64,000 nt of DNA from Hyphomicrobiales bacterium (GCA_900472295.1 UCIA01000008.1:171875-235874); one strand, 5' to 3'; counted from the stretch's first letter, positions 1 through 8,983 are shown. The notes: generated from the sequence alone by a model not told the origin. A program made the numbers and translations.

Positions 1-1117
1 GCAGGATTTGTGCCGAGTGACGTGCGCCGTCCAGGTCGAGACGATGTGCGGATGGCGCGGGTCCCGCCAGCGCCTGTTCGATCGCTTGCGCCAGACCTTC
101 TGATGTCAGGTCCTTTTCCGTCAGCACCGTAGCCAGACCCAGCTCTTCGAGCATCAGGGCGCGACCCGTCTGCTCTGTTTCCCCGCCGGCCGCAAATGGC
201 ACCAGCAGGGAGCGACAACCGGCGCGCAGCACATCGCAGACCGTGTTGTAACCCGCCTGCGAGACAGACAGGCGGGCGCCGGTCAGCAGGCTGGCGAAAT
301 CCTCACGGAACCGGAAGACAAACAGGTCCGGCGTGGCATCGCCTGAAATCGCGTCAAACTCGTCCTTCGGCAGGTTGGGGCCGGTGATGAGACACCATTT
401 CCAACCGTTTTGGGCGTTCCGCGCCGCGGCAGCGGTGGCGCGGACAAGGCTCTTTCCAGCAGCACCGCCGCCAACCGACACCACAACGTCGAAGCGCTCG
501 GAAGCCGCGGGCGCTGGAGGCGCGGCAACGAGCCCGGTGTAGGTCACCTCGGCCTTTATCGCTCCAGCCAGTGGAAACGTCTTGTCGATGGTTGCGAAAG
601 CCGGATCGCCATGGACCATGACAAGGTCGAAATGCCTGTTGAGGAGATCGACGGTTTCCTCGTTTCGGCCCGGCTTGACGCGCTCCTGAAGGATATCGCG
701 GACGGACGTCGCCAGCAGCGGTCTTGGCGACGTCGCCTCGATGGCCTCGACCAGCGGCAAGAGTTCGAAACGCATCTGCCGGCGTCCAAATGGAAACGCT
801 TCGACAATGACGATATCAGGCCGGCAATCCCGGAAAGCCTGCAGCAGCATCCCTGAACGCCGTGCCTTGAAATCATCGTCGATGGGTTTGCCTTGCAGGT
901 CGACAAGGCCGGAAAACCCTTCATCACCGGAGGTAACAGGCGGCAGGGCTACAGATTTTACCCCCGGTCCCGGAAACCCCGCGATCGGCGCTCCGCCGGT
1001 CACGACAGTGACGTCAAACCCGTCCTCGGCCAAGGCCGCTGCGATGCGGCTGGCGCGCGCGAGGTGACCGATACCGAGCAGGTGCTGGACATAGAAGAAA
1101 GCGCCAAGCCGCCTCAT
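1..1117 (-). CDS. MurG-like glycosyltransferase, 3' end outside window
   Basis: The frame starts with ATG at 1117 and stays open to base 1, so at least 372 residues are present and the C-terminus lies beyond the left edge. The N-terminus (FFYVQHLLGIGHLARASRIA) is the glycine-rich nucleotide-sugar transferase fold start seen in MurG/GT28-type enzymes. A second Rossmann half follows, with VSVGGGAAGKSLV and a C-terminal donor-site stretch (SQAGYNTVCDVLRAGC, then VPFAAGGETEQ). Its start overlaps the stop of the upstream GT4 gene as ATGA, so it is the third gene of a minus-strand glycosyltransferase operon. Substrate is unknown; a role in surface polysaccharide or glycolipid synthesis is inferred. 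Confidence 0.85.
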   Translation of the reverse strand, partial: MRRLGAFFYVQHLLGIGHLARASRIAAALAEDGFDVTVVTGGAPIAGFPGPGVKSVALPPVTSGDEGFSGLVDLQGKPIDDDFKARRSGMLLQAFRDCRPDIVIVEAFPFGRRQMRFELLPLVEAIEATSPRPLLATSVRDILQERVKPGRNEETVDLLNRHFDLVMVHGDPAFATIDKTFPLAGAIKAEVTYTGLVAAPPAPAASERFDVVVSVGGGAAGKSLVRATAAAARNAQNGWKWCLITGPNLPKDEFDAISGDATPDLFVFRFREDFASLLTGARLSVSQAGYNTVCDVLRAGCRSLLVPFAAGGETEQTGRALMLEELGLATVLTEKDLTSEGLAQAIEQALAGPAPSAHRLDLDGARHSAQIL

Positions 1118-2370
1118 TCGGCAGCCTGCCACTCCTGCTGGAACAGTTGCTTGAGCTGTCCAATGCTTGCCGTATGATCGAAATGGCTGCGCACGCGCCG
1201 CTCTGCGGCGGCGCCGAGGCGGGTGCGCAGCACGGGATCGCGGATCAGTCGCTCCAGCGCCAGTGCCAGCGCAATCGGATTTTCCGAGGGAACCAGCAGC
1301 CCGGTTTCGTCAGGCGATAAAAGCTCCGGCACCCCGGAAATATTGGTCGACACGCAGGCAAGCCGCTGGCTGGCCGCCTCCACCAGAACATTTGGCAGAC
1401 CGTCGCGGTCGCCGTCGGCGGTGATCCTGCAGGCGAGGGCGAAAATGTCGGCGCTTCGGTAGTGTTCGAGCACTTCCTTTTGCGCCAGCGCGCCTTTCCA
1501 GGAGACGCGGTCATTCAGTCCGAGCTTTTGCGCCAGCGCCTTGAGCGGTTCCATCTCCTCGCCGCCGCCAACATGCTCGAAACGCCACGCCAGAGCGCCG
1601 GGCAAGCGGGCAAGGGCCTGCAGCAGCGTATCGTAGCCTTTCTTTGCAACGGCGCGTCCGACACTCAAGATGACGACCGGTTCGCCCGAGCCGTCATGCT
1701 GGTTTCGCACCTCGCCGAAACTGCCGAAGCGATCAAGGTCGAGTCCATGATAGCTCAGATGCACGGGCGAACTGCCATTGGCGAGTTCTGTCAGCCGGTC
1801 AAAGCCGGTTTTGGTGCAAGTGACCGTCCAGCGTGCCGAGGAAAGCTTGCCGGCCAGGTCCCAGTCCGCCGAGGTCCAGATGTCCTTGGCATGGGCCGAG
1901 CAGCTCCAGGGCAGGCCGCGAAGCTGGCTGGCATAGCGCGTCACCGATGCCGGCGTGTGCGCGAAATGGGCATGCAACCATCCCGCGTCCTTTGGCCATT
2001 CGGCCGCCAGCACGAGCGCCTGCCCGAAGCGGCGAAAGCGATTGCGCGTAAAGTCGCGGGGAAGATCGCCAGCCAGCGATTTGAGCGCGCGCCAGAAACC
2101 GGGCCGCGGCAGACAGGCAAACAGCGAGCGGGCCACGCGCAGCGGCTCGTCATGCAGATATTCCGGCAGATAATGGATCGGCGCCTTGATCTCGTCATGC
2201 ACGGGGTGGCGTTTTGCGTCGGTCGGCCGCCTGAGCGCGACGAGCACCAGGTCGAACCCCGCCCGCTCCAGACCGAGCAGTTCCTGCGCGATGAAGGTTT
2301 CCGACAGCCGCGGATAGCCCTTCAGAACCACGACGATCTTGCGATGTTGCAACTCAGTTGATGCCTTCAA
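1114..2370 (-). CDS. Glycosyltransferase family 4 protein
   Basis: A 418-residue GT-B glycosyltransferase, close to the usual GT4 length. The N-terminus has KGYPRLSETFIAQELLGLE, characteristic of the WcaL/colanic-acid type. The C-terminal donor domain has VILSVGRAVAKKGYDTLL and the EX7E-like region DGDRDGLPNVLVEAASQRLA. It is expected to transfer a sugar from a nucleotide donor to a polysaccharide or lipid-linked acceptor at the cytoplasmic membrane. The farthest start is TTG at 2370, overlapping the previous gene by 17 bases; no ATG or clear ribosome site sits nearby, so the exact start is uncertain. The stop overlaps the next gene as ATGA. Confidence 0.9.
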   Translation of the reverse strand: MKASTELQHRKIVVVLKGYPRLSETFIAQELLGLERAGFDLVLVALRRPTDAKRHPVHDEIKAPIHYLPEYLHDEPLRVARSLFACLPRPGFWRALKSLAGDLPRDFTRNRFRRFGQALVLAAEWPKDAGWLHAHFAHTPASVTRYASQLRGLPWSCSAHAKDIWTSADWDLAGKLSSARWTVTCTKTGFDRLTELANGSSPVHLSYHGLDLDRFGSFGEVRNQHDGSGEPVVILSVGRAVAKKGYDTLLQALARLPGALAWRFEHVGGGEEMEPLKALAQKLGLNDRVSWKGALAQKEVLEHYRSADIFALACRITADGDRDGLPNVLVEAASQRLACVSTNISGVPELLSPDETGLLVPSENPIALALALERLIRDPVLRTRLGAAAERRVRSHFDHTASIGQLKQLFQQEWQAAE

Positions 2371-3571
2371 TGACCGAAAGGTGATGGCCGGCCCGCCGGT
2401 CGAGCAGTTCCGCGACGATTTCGGAAATATGAGGCAGCCCTTCCATCGTCAGATGCGGGTTGCTCTGCGAGGGGCGGGGCCGGTCCGCCAGCACCTTCAG
2501 TGCATCGGCAAACCGCTGGGAATCCTTGGCCTCTTCCGGCAAAAGCATCTCGACGAGGCCGAGTTCGGCGGCGCGCCGGGCGCGGATCAGCTGTTCCTCG
2601 CGCGGCGTGACGCGCGGCACGATCAGCGCCGGCTTGTCGAACGACAATATCTCGCAATAAGTGTTGTAGCCGCCCATCGCCACCACCGCCTTGGCGCCGG
2701 CAATCAGGTCTTCCATGCGGTTGTCGAACTCGATGATCTTGACATAGGGGATCTTGGCCCCCTTCCTGAGCAGCTTGTTGCGCTTGCGCGCCGGCATATA
2801 GGGTCCCAGCACGATCAGCGCCCTATGCTGCTGCAACTGCGGATCCTGCTGATAGGCATCGATGACGTCGTGGATTAGTTCGGCGCCGTCACCGCCACCG
2901 CCGGTGGTAACCAGGATATAGTCGCCCTCGGGCCGGTGACCGGGCAACTGATTGCGCTGCAGGCTCCTTTGCAGGAAACCGAGAAACCTCATCTTTGCCC
3001 TGACAGCCGGCGGCACATCCAGGCCAGTCAACGGATCGTAGAAATCCGGCGGGCCATAGACCCAGACCTTGTCGTAGAACAGGCCTATCTTGCGCATCAC
3101 ATCCCTGCGTGCCCACTCTGCTTCGAGCAGATGCGGCGCGTCCATAACCTCGCGCAGGCCGAGCACCAGCGTGGTGTCCCGCGTCTTGAGGTAGGCCAAT
3201 GTGTCCTCGATCTCACCGCGCAGGCCGAGCGGCTCCTTGTCGACGATGAAGATATCCGGCCGGAAAGTCTCGGCCGTGTGACGGATGATCGACTGACGCA
3301 TCCTCAGCGTCTCATGCAGGTCGATATCTTTTTCCAGCGAGGTGTATTCGCCGTTGCGCAGCTTGATGACGCTGGGGATCTTCACGAAGTCGACCCGGGC
3401 GCGGTAATCGAAGGCGCCGGCGATCGTCGCGCCCGAAATGATCAGCACTTGAAGTCCGCGGAAGTCCTCGACCAGCGAATGCGCGATCGTCCGGCAGCGC
3501 TGCAGGTGGCCGAGCCCGAACGTGTCGTGGCTGTACATGAGAATTCGAGCGTTTTGAGCGTGCTGGGTCAT
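2354..3571 (-). CDS. Glycosyltransferase family protein (GT28-like)
   Basis: A 405-residue protein with two Rossmann-like halves. The N-terminus ILMYSHDTFGLGHLQRCRTI resembles the acceptor domain of MurG-like transferases. The C-terminal half carries VTTGGGGDGAELIHDVI and the donor-side stretch AVVAMGGYNTYCEILSFDKP. It shares architecture and the GYNT signature with the partial gene at 1-1117, and the two look like paralogues flanking the GT4 gene. First gene of the operon, with ATG at 3571. The acceptor is unknown. Confidence 0.88.
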   Translation of the reverse strand: MTQHAQNARILMYSHDTFGLGHLQRCRTIAHSLVEDFRGLQVLIISGATIAGAFDYRARVDFVKIPSVIKLRNGEYTSLEKDIDLHETLRMRQSIIRHTAETFRPDIFIVDKEPLGLRGEIEDTLAYLKTRDTTLVLGLREVMDAPHLLEAEWARRDVMRKIGLFYDKVWVYGPPDFYDPLTGLDVPPAVRAKMRFLGFLQRSLQRNQLPGHRPEGDYILVTTGGGGDGAELIHDVIDAYQQDPQLQQHRALIVLGPYMPARKRNKLLRKGAKIPYVKIIEFDNRMEDLIAGAKAVVAMGGYNTYCEILSFDKPALIVPRVTPREEQLIRARRAAELGLVEMLLPEEAKDSQRFADALKVLADRPRPSQSNPHLTMEGLPHISEIVAELLDRRAGHHLSVIEGIN

Positions 3572-3980
3572 CGTTGAACGTCTTTTAGAATTCTCGTCTT
3601 GAGGCCGGGCGACCCCGCAGGCTTCGAAACCCTCGCGGGTCTACCGCCTGTTTTGGAACATGAGGCCGCAATTTTCAAATCGTATTACCGAGGAGGGGCC
3701 AAGGATGACGCGCTCTTGACCGTGCCTTCAAGTTGGTCGTCGTCCGCTATACGACGTTCGATAATGTCGTCCAAGTTCATTAATCACTCAAGGTTCAGGC
3801 TGTTCGAGCCGCCGCGGGACAGCGCCTCGTGGCTAAAAGTGGCGCTGGCTATCACCAATTCGAGGTGAATGCCTGTCGGATAGGCTTTCTGATTACCTCA
3901 GCCCGAAACCAGATGGAATAGGCGAACATCGCCTCGGCGGGGGCGGGCCTGAAGGAAGCGTGGCCGCCCCAGCGCGCTCC
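3572..3980. other. Intergenic region upstream of the glycosyltransferase operon
   Basis: About 400 bases without a convincing gene. It contains an imperfect 11-bp inverted repeat (3611-3621 with 3631-3641, 9-bp loop), which would lie in the 5' leader of the glycosyltransferase transcript. Reading frames here are short and show no family signature. It also separates the operon from the TetR remnant, so part of it may be decayed sequence. Confidence 0.5.
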
Positions 3981-4276
3981 TCAGGCGTAGGGTGTGCCTG
4001 CCATTGCGGCTTTCAGGCCTATGCTGCCCTTGTCGACGATAGCGAGAAAAGCAGCTGTCGCTTGCTCTGTATCCCGCGTCTCTCGAAAAATCCGGTGCGC
4101 CTGAATATAAGCCACGCTCCACGTCGCGAGCAGCAGGGCGGCTGCAAGACGAGTTTCGGGATCGGTGGCATCCCGCCCTGCGCCTTCTGACAGCGACACC
4201 GCGAGGACGTCTGCCAGCTCGTCACGGATCGCTCTTGCCCGCGCCTTGAGCGTCTCGCTGCGGCCGATTGTGGTCG
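3981..4276 (-). pseudogene. TetR-family regulator, C-terminal remnant
   Basis: In one frame running from about 4276 to the stop at 3981, the translation is a coherent helical ligand-binding C-terminus (KARARAIRDELADVLAV; LAAALLLATWSVAYIQAHR; AFLAIVDKGSIGLKAAM), as found in TetR regulators. The N-terminal helix-turn-helix domain is absent. Upstream, the same frame merely runs antisense-shifted through the end of fhuB. About 95 residues of an expected ~200 remain and no start codon or ribosome site belongs to it. It abuts the fhuB stop exactly, suggesting a deletion joint. Identification is from helix pattern and composition only. Confidence 0.6.
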
Positions 4277-6238
4277 TCAGCGTTTTGCCAAGACCCAGAG
4301 CAGATAGGGGTCGCCGATCAAGGCGGCGAACAGGCCAAGCGGCAGTTCGTAGGGGAAGGTCACTGTTCGTGCGCCGAAATCGGCGATCGCCATCAGCGCC
4401 GCTCCAAGAAGGCAGGCGGCGATCAGCTGATCCCTGGCGGTGGTGAAGCCGGCCCGGAGCGCAATGTGCGGCGCCATCAGCCCGATGAAGCTGAGTGGGC
4501 CGACCAGGATCGATGCGGCACCCGTGGCGAGGCCCGCGGTGACGATCAGGCTGACGCGCACGAAGCGCAATGGCAACCCAAGCGCGAGCGAGACCGGCTG
4601 TCCAAGTGGCATGATGCCGAGCCAGCGCGAGCAAGCCAGTCCAAGGGCAAGCACCACCAAGGCGAGCGCAGACAGGAACCCTGCCTGGCCGGCCGTCGCA
4701 CTCGAGGCCGAGCCGCCGATCCAGTTGAGGATCTGCCAGGATCGCTGGTCGCCGATCGCCAGCAGCGCGCTGAGAAAAGCCGAGGCCAGCGAACTGATTG
4801 CGATGCCGGCCAGCAGCAGGCGCTCCGGCGCCAGATGCGCCTTGCTGGCGTAGACGACGCTGGCCGACAGCGCTACCAGCGCCCCACAGCCGGCGCCGGC
4901 CAGCAGCTGCAGCGCATTGGGGGTGGGAAAGAGCGTGACCACGGCGGCAAAACCAATGCCTGCGCCGCCGCTGACGCCCAGCACTTCAGGGCTTGCCATC
5001 GGGTTTGCGGTCAAACGCTGCAGCAGCGTCCCGGCCATCGCCAGCAGACCGCCCGAAGCGGCCGCCGCGACGAGCCGTGGCCACCGTAAGGGCCAGAGAT
5101 CAGCGAAGTCGGCGCCCCAAAGGAGGACCCAGCTCTGCGCCGTCCTGGCGATGCCAAGCCCAAGCAAGGCGGCAAGGGGCAGAAATGCCAAAAGCACAAG
5201 CAGGCCGCGCCATGAGCGTCTTTTCGAGACAGGCGCCGCGTCGTCGGCGATCGCCATCGGCCGCACCTTGGGCAGCAGCCATAGCAGCAGCGGGCCGCCG
5301 ATCAAGGCGGTCGCAGCACCCGTCGGGAATGTGTTGTCCGAGCCGGAAGCGACAAGCTGCACGAGACCATCGCACACAGACAAGAGCAGGGCGCCCACCA
5401 GCGGCGAGGCCAGCAGCACCGCCATAGGCTGCCGCACACCCGCCGCCCTGACAAAGGCGGGGGCGGCGAGACCAACGAAGCTGATCAGGCCAACGCTGGC
5501 GGCAACCCCGGCGGCAAGCACCGTCGCGACCAGCGTTGCGCCGGCACGCAGCCAGCCGAGCGAGATGCCGAGCGAGCGGGCGCTTGCATCGCCGATGCTG
5601 GTCACCTGAAGCGGCCGCGACAGCACGATGGCCAGCACCGTGCCGATGGCCAGCTGAACGGCAAGGCTGAAGGCTACGGACCAGTCCTGCTGGCTGAGCG
5701 AGCCGCCATTCCAGCTGACCAGCGACATCAGGTACTTGCCCTGCGAGAGCGTGAAAGCCGCCGACAGGCCACCGGCGGTGATGCCGATCAGAAGGCCGCA
5801 GATGATCATGGTGACCGGCTCGAACGAGCGTCTCGCCCCCAACGCAAAAACCAGGGCGGTGGCAACGCCTGCCCCACTGAGCGCGATCAGCTCCCGATGC
5901 AGATCGAGAACCGCCGGGAAGAACAGCGTCGCGATGACGATTGCCAGCTGCGCCCCGGCCGAGACGCCGAGCGTCGAAGGGTCGGCGATGGGGTTGCGCA
6001 GCACCTGCTGGAACAGCGCGCCCGACAGCCCGAGTGCTGCTCCGGCAAGCAGCGCCACCACAGCGCGCGGCAGGACGGCGTAGGCCAGGATGATCTGTTT
6101 GACATCCATCAGACTGGCATCGAACGGCAGTGCCGGCCACGCCCCGAAGGGCAGGGTGTCCAGCGCCGCGTGCAGCGCCAGGCCGAGCGACAGGAGGAGG
6201 GCGAGGCCAAACACGGCCCACTGCGTTCGCAAGGTCAA
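4277..6238 (-). CDS. fhuB: Ferric-hydroxamate ABC transporter permease FhuB
   Basis: A 653-residue membrane protein made of two FecCD-type permease halves in tandem, the arrangement specific to FhuB. Each half carries the conserved glycine-rich stretch (LSGALFQQVLRNPIADPST in the first; GTLLQRLTANPMASPEVLGV in the second) and about ten hydrophobic segments. It forms the inner-membrane channel for Fe(III)-hydroxamate siderophores delivered by FhuD and powered by an FhuC ATPase. The start overlaps the fhuD stop as ATGA, so the two are translationally coupled. No fhuC lies in the window, so the ATPase must be encoded elsewhere or the system is incomplete. Confidence 0.95.
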   Translation of the reverse strand: MTLRTQWAVFGLALLLSLGLALHAALDTLPFGAWPALPFDASLMDVKQIILAYAVLPRAVVALLAGAALGLSGALFQQVLRNPIADPSTLGVSAGAQLAIVIATLFFPAVLDLHRELIALSGAGVATALVFALGARRSFEPVTMIICGLLIGITAGGLSAAFTLSQGKYLMSLVSWNGGSLSQQDWSVAFSLAVQLAIGTVLAIVLSRPLQVTSIGDASARSLGISLGWLRAGATLVATVLAAGVAASVGLISFVGLAAPAFVRAAGVRQPMAVLLASPLVGALLLSVCDGLVQLVASGSDNTFPTGAATALIGGPLLLWLLPKVRPMAIADDAAPVSKRRSWRGLLVLLAFLPLAALLGLGIARTAQSWVLLWGADFADLWPLRWPRLVAAAASGGLLAMAGTLLQRLTANPMASPEVLGVSGGAGIGFAAVVTLFPTPNALQLLAGAGCGALVALSASVVYASKAHLAPERLLLAGIAISSLASAFLSALLAIGDQRSWQILNWIGGSASSATAGQAGFLSALALVVLALGLACSRWLGIMPLGQPVSLALGLPLRFVRVSLIVTAGLATGAASILVGPLSFIGLMAPHIALRAGFTTARDQLIAACLLGAALMAIADFGARTVTFPYELPLGLFAALIGDPYLLWVLAKR

Positions 6239-7110
6239 AGTGCTTTGCCCTCCGCAGGCAGCGCTGTCGAAAGCAGGCGGGCAAAGCGCATGGCGGCGGT
6301 GATCCCGCCATAGGGATTGATGTTGGCCAGCTGGATCACCCGACCGGCCCGCACCGGCTCGAGAGCATGCCAGATCTTGCTGTCGGCAAGACCGCCGCGC
6401 GCCTCGACCGGCACGTCGGAGACAATGACGATGCGGGCGTCCGGCGCCTCGGCCAGCGTTTCCAGCGGCACCGACGCGCTGAAGGAAAAGCGCGACCGTT
6501 CCGTCCAGGCATTGGGCAGGCCGAGACGGTCGAGTACGCTGCCGAACATGCTGTCGGCGCCGAATGCTCTGAAGTGCCTGGAATCGCCTATGTTGATGAT
6601 GTAGCTCGGCCGTGACGAGAAGGCCGCGAGTGCGCCGGCTATCTCCGTCAGCTTCTGCTCCGCCTGCTCGACAACCAGGGCTGCTTCGGCCTGGCGGTCG
6701 AGGACATCGCCAAGGCCCTTCACTGCCGTGAGCGCCTTGTCGAGCGGTGGTTCACCCTTGATGTAGAACGGCATCGACACAACAGGAGCGATGGCTTCAA
6801 GCCGGTCGCGGTACTTGGCGTAGAAGGGCGAACTCAGGATGAACTCCGGCCGCATCAGATGCAGCAGCTCGAAATTGGGCGCGCCGCGCAAGCCCAGGTC
6901 GGCAACGCTGTCGGGAAGTTCGGGCTCGATGGCATCCAGGCGAAAACGGAAAAGCTCGGTCGCCGCGATCGGCGTCACGCCGATCGCCACCGATGTCTCC
7001 AGCATCGCCCAGTCGATTGCCGCAACGCGGGCGATGGGTTTTCCAATGGCACGCATCGGCAATGCCGCCGCCGCCAGCAGGCCCAGCATATGCCGCCGGT
7101 CCAGCATCAT
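6235..7110 (-). CDS. fhuD: Fe(III)-hydroxamate substrate-binding protein FhuD
   Basis: A 291-residue periplasmic binding protein of the helical-backbone (FecB/FhuD) class. The N-terminus (LDRRHMLGLLAAAALPMRA) has paired arginines before a hydrophobic stretch, consistent with the Tat-type signal known for FhuD. After it comes VAAIDWAMLETSVAIGVTPI, then LLHLMRPEFILSSPFYAKY and a C-terminal VIQLANINPYGGITAAMRFA, all in FhuD order. It would capture ferric hydroxamates and hand them to FhuB. It lies between the receptor remnant and fhuB in a minus-strand operon. Confidence 0.93.
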   Translation of the reverse strand: MMLDRRHMLGLLAAAALPMRAIGKPIARVAAIDWAMLETSVAIGVTPIAATELFRFRLDAIEPELPDSVADLGLRGAPNFELLHLMRPEFILSSPFYAKYRDRLEAIAPVVSMPFYIKGEPPLDKALTAVKGLGDVLDRQAEAALVVEQAEQKLTEIAGALAAFSSRPSYIINIGDSRHFRAFGADSMFGSVLDRLGLPNAWTERSRFSFSASVPLETLAEAPDARIVIVSDVPVEARGGLADSKIWHALEPVRAGRVIQLANINPYGGITAAMRFARLLSTALPAEGKAL

Positions 7111-7152
7111 GGACCGGGCTCCTTCTTGGCCGTCATTGGCATCAGTCGACAG

Positions 7153-7412
7153 TCACCATGTGACGGCGACCCGGCCCGTGATGGTGCAGCCTTCGCCATA
7201 GTAGCTGCCCTCAACTCATCAGCTGTGATGACAGAGATGGATTGTTGCGTTTCTACCAGCGGCGTGCCGGTCTTGGTCGACGTCGCGCTGGTCTTGGCGA
7301 CAAAGCCTTTGACCGGTCCTTTTGGATTCTGCTTGCCGTCGCCCTCGACGGTGATGGGCTCAAGTTGCGTCGCACCCTCCTGCGCGCTTGCGTGCGGGAT
7401 GCAGATCGCCAT
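7153..7412 (-). pseudogene. TonB-dependent siderophore receptor (fhuA-like), internally deleted remnant
   Basis: From 7412 the frame reads a processed receptor N-terminus: HASAQEGATQLEPITVEG (TonB-box region), then KGPVKGFVAKTSATSTKTGT and PLVETQQSISVITADEL (start of the plug domain). At about 7205 the frame shifts. The alternative frame continues GSYYGEGCTITGRVAVTW and stops at 7153, which is the typical aromatic-ended last beta-strand of these receptors. About 600 residues of plug and barrel are missing. The signal peptide is also cut, with an in-frame stop shortly upstream. A fragment of about 101 codons can be read through the joint to 7107, overlapping the fhuD start as ATGA. Confidence 0.88.
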
Positions 7413-7494
7413 CGCGGAACTCGCACGTCCTAAGTCCCTGTCGCCATCATGTCAATTAAACTGGATTTTTCTAATCATATTAAAATGCGGCCGC

Positions 7495-8712
7495 TCAGGA
7501 TCGGCTGAATGAAAACAGCTTCGCATCGACGTCTTCGACACTGCCGATCGCCGAGCCTACGATCTCCGACGCAATCTGCGAGAAGGTGATGCCGTTGCCG
7601 CCATAGCCCATCACGGCATGGATGCGCGGATGGCGCGGCAGCGCGCCGATATAGGGCATGCCGGTGCTGGTAGTGCCGAATGAGCCGGTCCAGGTGAATT
7701 CGGGCGTTACGTCGAGCTGCGGCAGCAGACTATGCAGCTTCTTCGCCAGACGTTTCGTCTTGTCGGCGATCAACGTGTCGCGCCGCGCCTCGTCGGTGAA
7801 TTCCTCGTCCTCGCCACCGCAGATCACGCGGCCATCTTCTGTCGCGCGTATGTACAAATAAGGGTCGGATGCCTCCCACATGAAGGCCGCTCCCGGCCAG
7901 ATGTTTTTCGGTTGCGGCATTGTTGCGATCGCCCAGGTCGAGACGATGCTGTGCGCGGTCTTCGGAATGATGTCGGTCAATTCGTAGCCGGTTGCCAGCA
8001 CCAGATGCCGGGCGGTGATCGTCGGGCCGCCGCTGGTGGCGACGACGACCTGGTCGCGGCTGTCCTCGATTGCTGTCGCCTGCACCGGCGCATAAAAGCG
8101 CGCCTTTCGTTCAAGCGCCTTCAACAGCAGACCCGCGGTCAGCTTGCGCGGGTCGAGCGCAAGGTTGCCGTGGCTCAAGATGGCGCCGGCGCGATCGATG
8201 CCAAAACTGTCGGTGAGCGCCTTGCGGGTGAGGTAGGTTGCAGCGATACCGACCTGCCGACGCGCCCCTGCTTCGTCCCGCAACGCAGCGGGGTCGAGCA
8301 CATTGCCGGCCAGATAGAGCGAGGAAGACGGTGTCAGGCTGCAGTCGATACCGAGTTCGGCTATCCGTCCGCTCAGGTTGGACACCGACAGGCGCGAACG
8401 CCGCCATGCCTGTCCGGCGCTGGTCTTGCCGACCATTGGCGAAAGTTTGGTCAGCGGCTGGTCGAGCTCGAACTGCACCAAAGCGGTTGTTGCCGAGGTT
8501 GAGCCCAATAGCGGTCCGCGCCGGTCGATGCAAATCACCGAATGACCGGCGCCGGTTAGCGTTTCGGCCATCATGGCGCCGCTGATGCCCATGCCGACGA
8601 TCAGCACGTCGGTCTTGACATCGCGCGTCAGTCTCTCCGTCGGCACCGATGGCGCCCGATAGGCAAACCAGACCGGCCGGCCGCTGCGCAGGTCGAGTTT
8701 GCGTGCCACCAA
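7495..8712 (-). CDS. FAD-dependent oxidoreductase (DAO family)
   Basis: A 405-residue flavoprotein of the D-amino-acid oxidase/glycine oxidase fold. The dinucleotide-binding motif is VLIVGMGISGAMMAETL near residues 35-51. A second FAD contact is ARHLVLATGYE near the middle, and the C-terminal FAD motif is IHAVMGYGGNGITFSQI. Such enzymes oxidise secondary or primary amines and amino acids; the substrate is not predictable here. It stands alone between the fhu remnant and the DUF3309 gene, with a GTG or ATG start region around 8712. Confidence 0.85.
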   Translation of the reverse strand: MVARKLDLRSGRPVWFAYRAPSVPTERLTRDVKTDVLIVGMGISGAMMAETLTGAGHSVICIDRRGPLLGSTSATTALVQFELDQPLTKLSPMVGKTSAGQAWRRSRLSVSNLSGRIAELGIDCSLTPSSSLYLAGNVLDPAALRDEAGARRQVGIAATYLTRKALTDSFGIDRAGAILSHGNLALDPRKLTAGLLLKALERKARFYAPVQATAIEDSRDQVVVATSGGPTITARHLVLATGYELTDIIPKTAHSIVSTWAIATMPQPKNIWPGAAFMWEASDPYLYIRATEDGRVICGGEDEEFTDEARRDTLIADKTKRLAKKLHSLLPQLDVTPEFTWTGSFGTTSTGMPYIGALPRHPRIHAVMGYGGNGITFSQIASEIVGSAIGSVEDVDAKLFSFSRS

Positions 8713-8760
8713 TGTCTCCAGATGTCAGCTGCTTCAGCTGCCGATCAGCGCTTTAAATAT

Positions 8761-8802
8761 CTCTAAAATAGTGCGGCCACCGTCCCCACGGGGCCGGTGG
8801 CC
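8761..8802 (-). terminator. Stem-loop terminator after the DUF3309 gene
   Basis: Perfect 8-bp arms (8775-8782 and 8795-8802) with further pairing in the loop. Read on the minus strand they are followed by an A/T-rich stretch containing TTTT. It lies just downstream of the DUF3309 stop, as an intrinsic terminator would. Confidence 0.6.
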
Positions 8803-8818
8803 GTCGATGAACGAGGCG

Positions 8819-8983
8819 TTATATGCGTCCGAGAACAACCAGAATGATGACGATGACCAGAACCAGCCCGAGACCGCCGCCGCCATAGTAACCGGTACCG
8901 TAAAACGGTCCGCCGCCGAGGCCACTGAAGCCGCCTAGCAAGGCAAGGATCAGGATGATGATGAGAATGGTTCCGAGGCCCAT
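8819..8983 (-). CDS. DUF3309 small membrane peptide
   Basis: A 54-residue peptide beginning MGLGTILIIILILALLGG, with a glycine/tyrosine-rich centre (PFYGTGYYGGGG) and a second hydrophobic helix ending in VVLGRI. This two-helix, Gly-rich-loop pattern with the LGRI tail is the DUF3309 family, common in Rhizobiales and often stress-related. The start at 8983 is chosen over 9013 because GGAG lies 8 bases upstream and family members begin MGLG. It is followed by a stem-loop terminator, so it is probably monocistronic. Confidence 0.85.
   Translation of the reverse strand: MGLGTILIIILILALLGGFSGLGGGPFYGTGYYGGGGLGLVLVIVIILVVLGRI

Noticed and set aside
1462..2361. Long plus-strand frame opposite the GT4 gene
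   Set aside because: Its translation is low-complexity and Arg/Ala-rich with no family pattern, while the opposite strand encodes a clear GT4 enzyme; it is a high-GC shadow frame.
5100..6311. 403-codon minus-strand frame overlapping fhuB and fhuD
   Set aside because: Arg/Ala/Pro-rich translation without motifs; the true frame encodes FhuB with conserved permease signatures.
7107..7412. Intact 101-residue small protein upstream of fhuD
   Set aside because: It starts inside a receptor signal-peptide region and crosses into a different frame where the receptor C-terminus is encoded; it is better explained as a deletion remnant.
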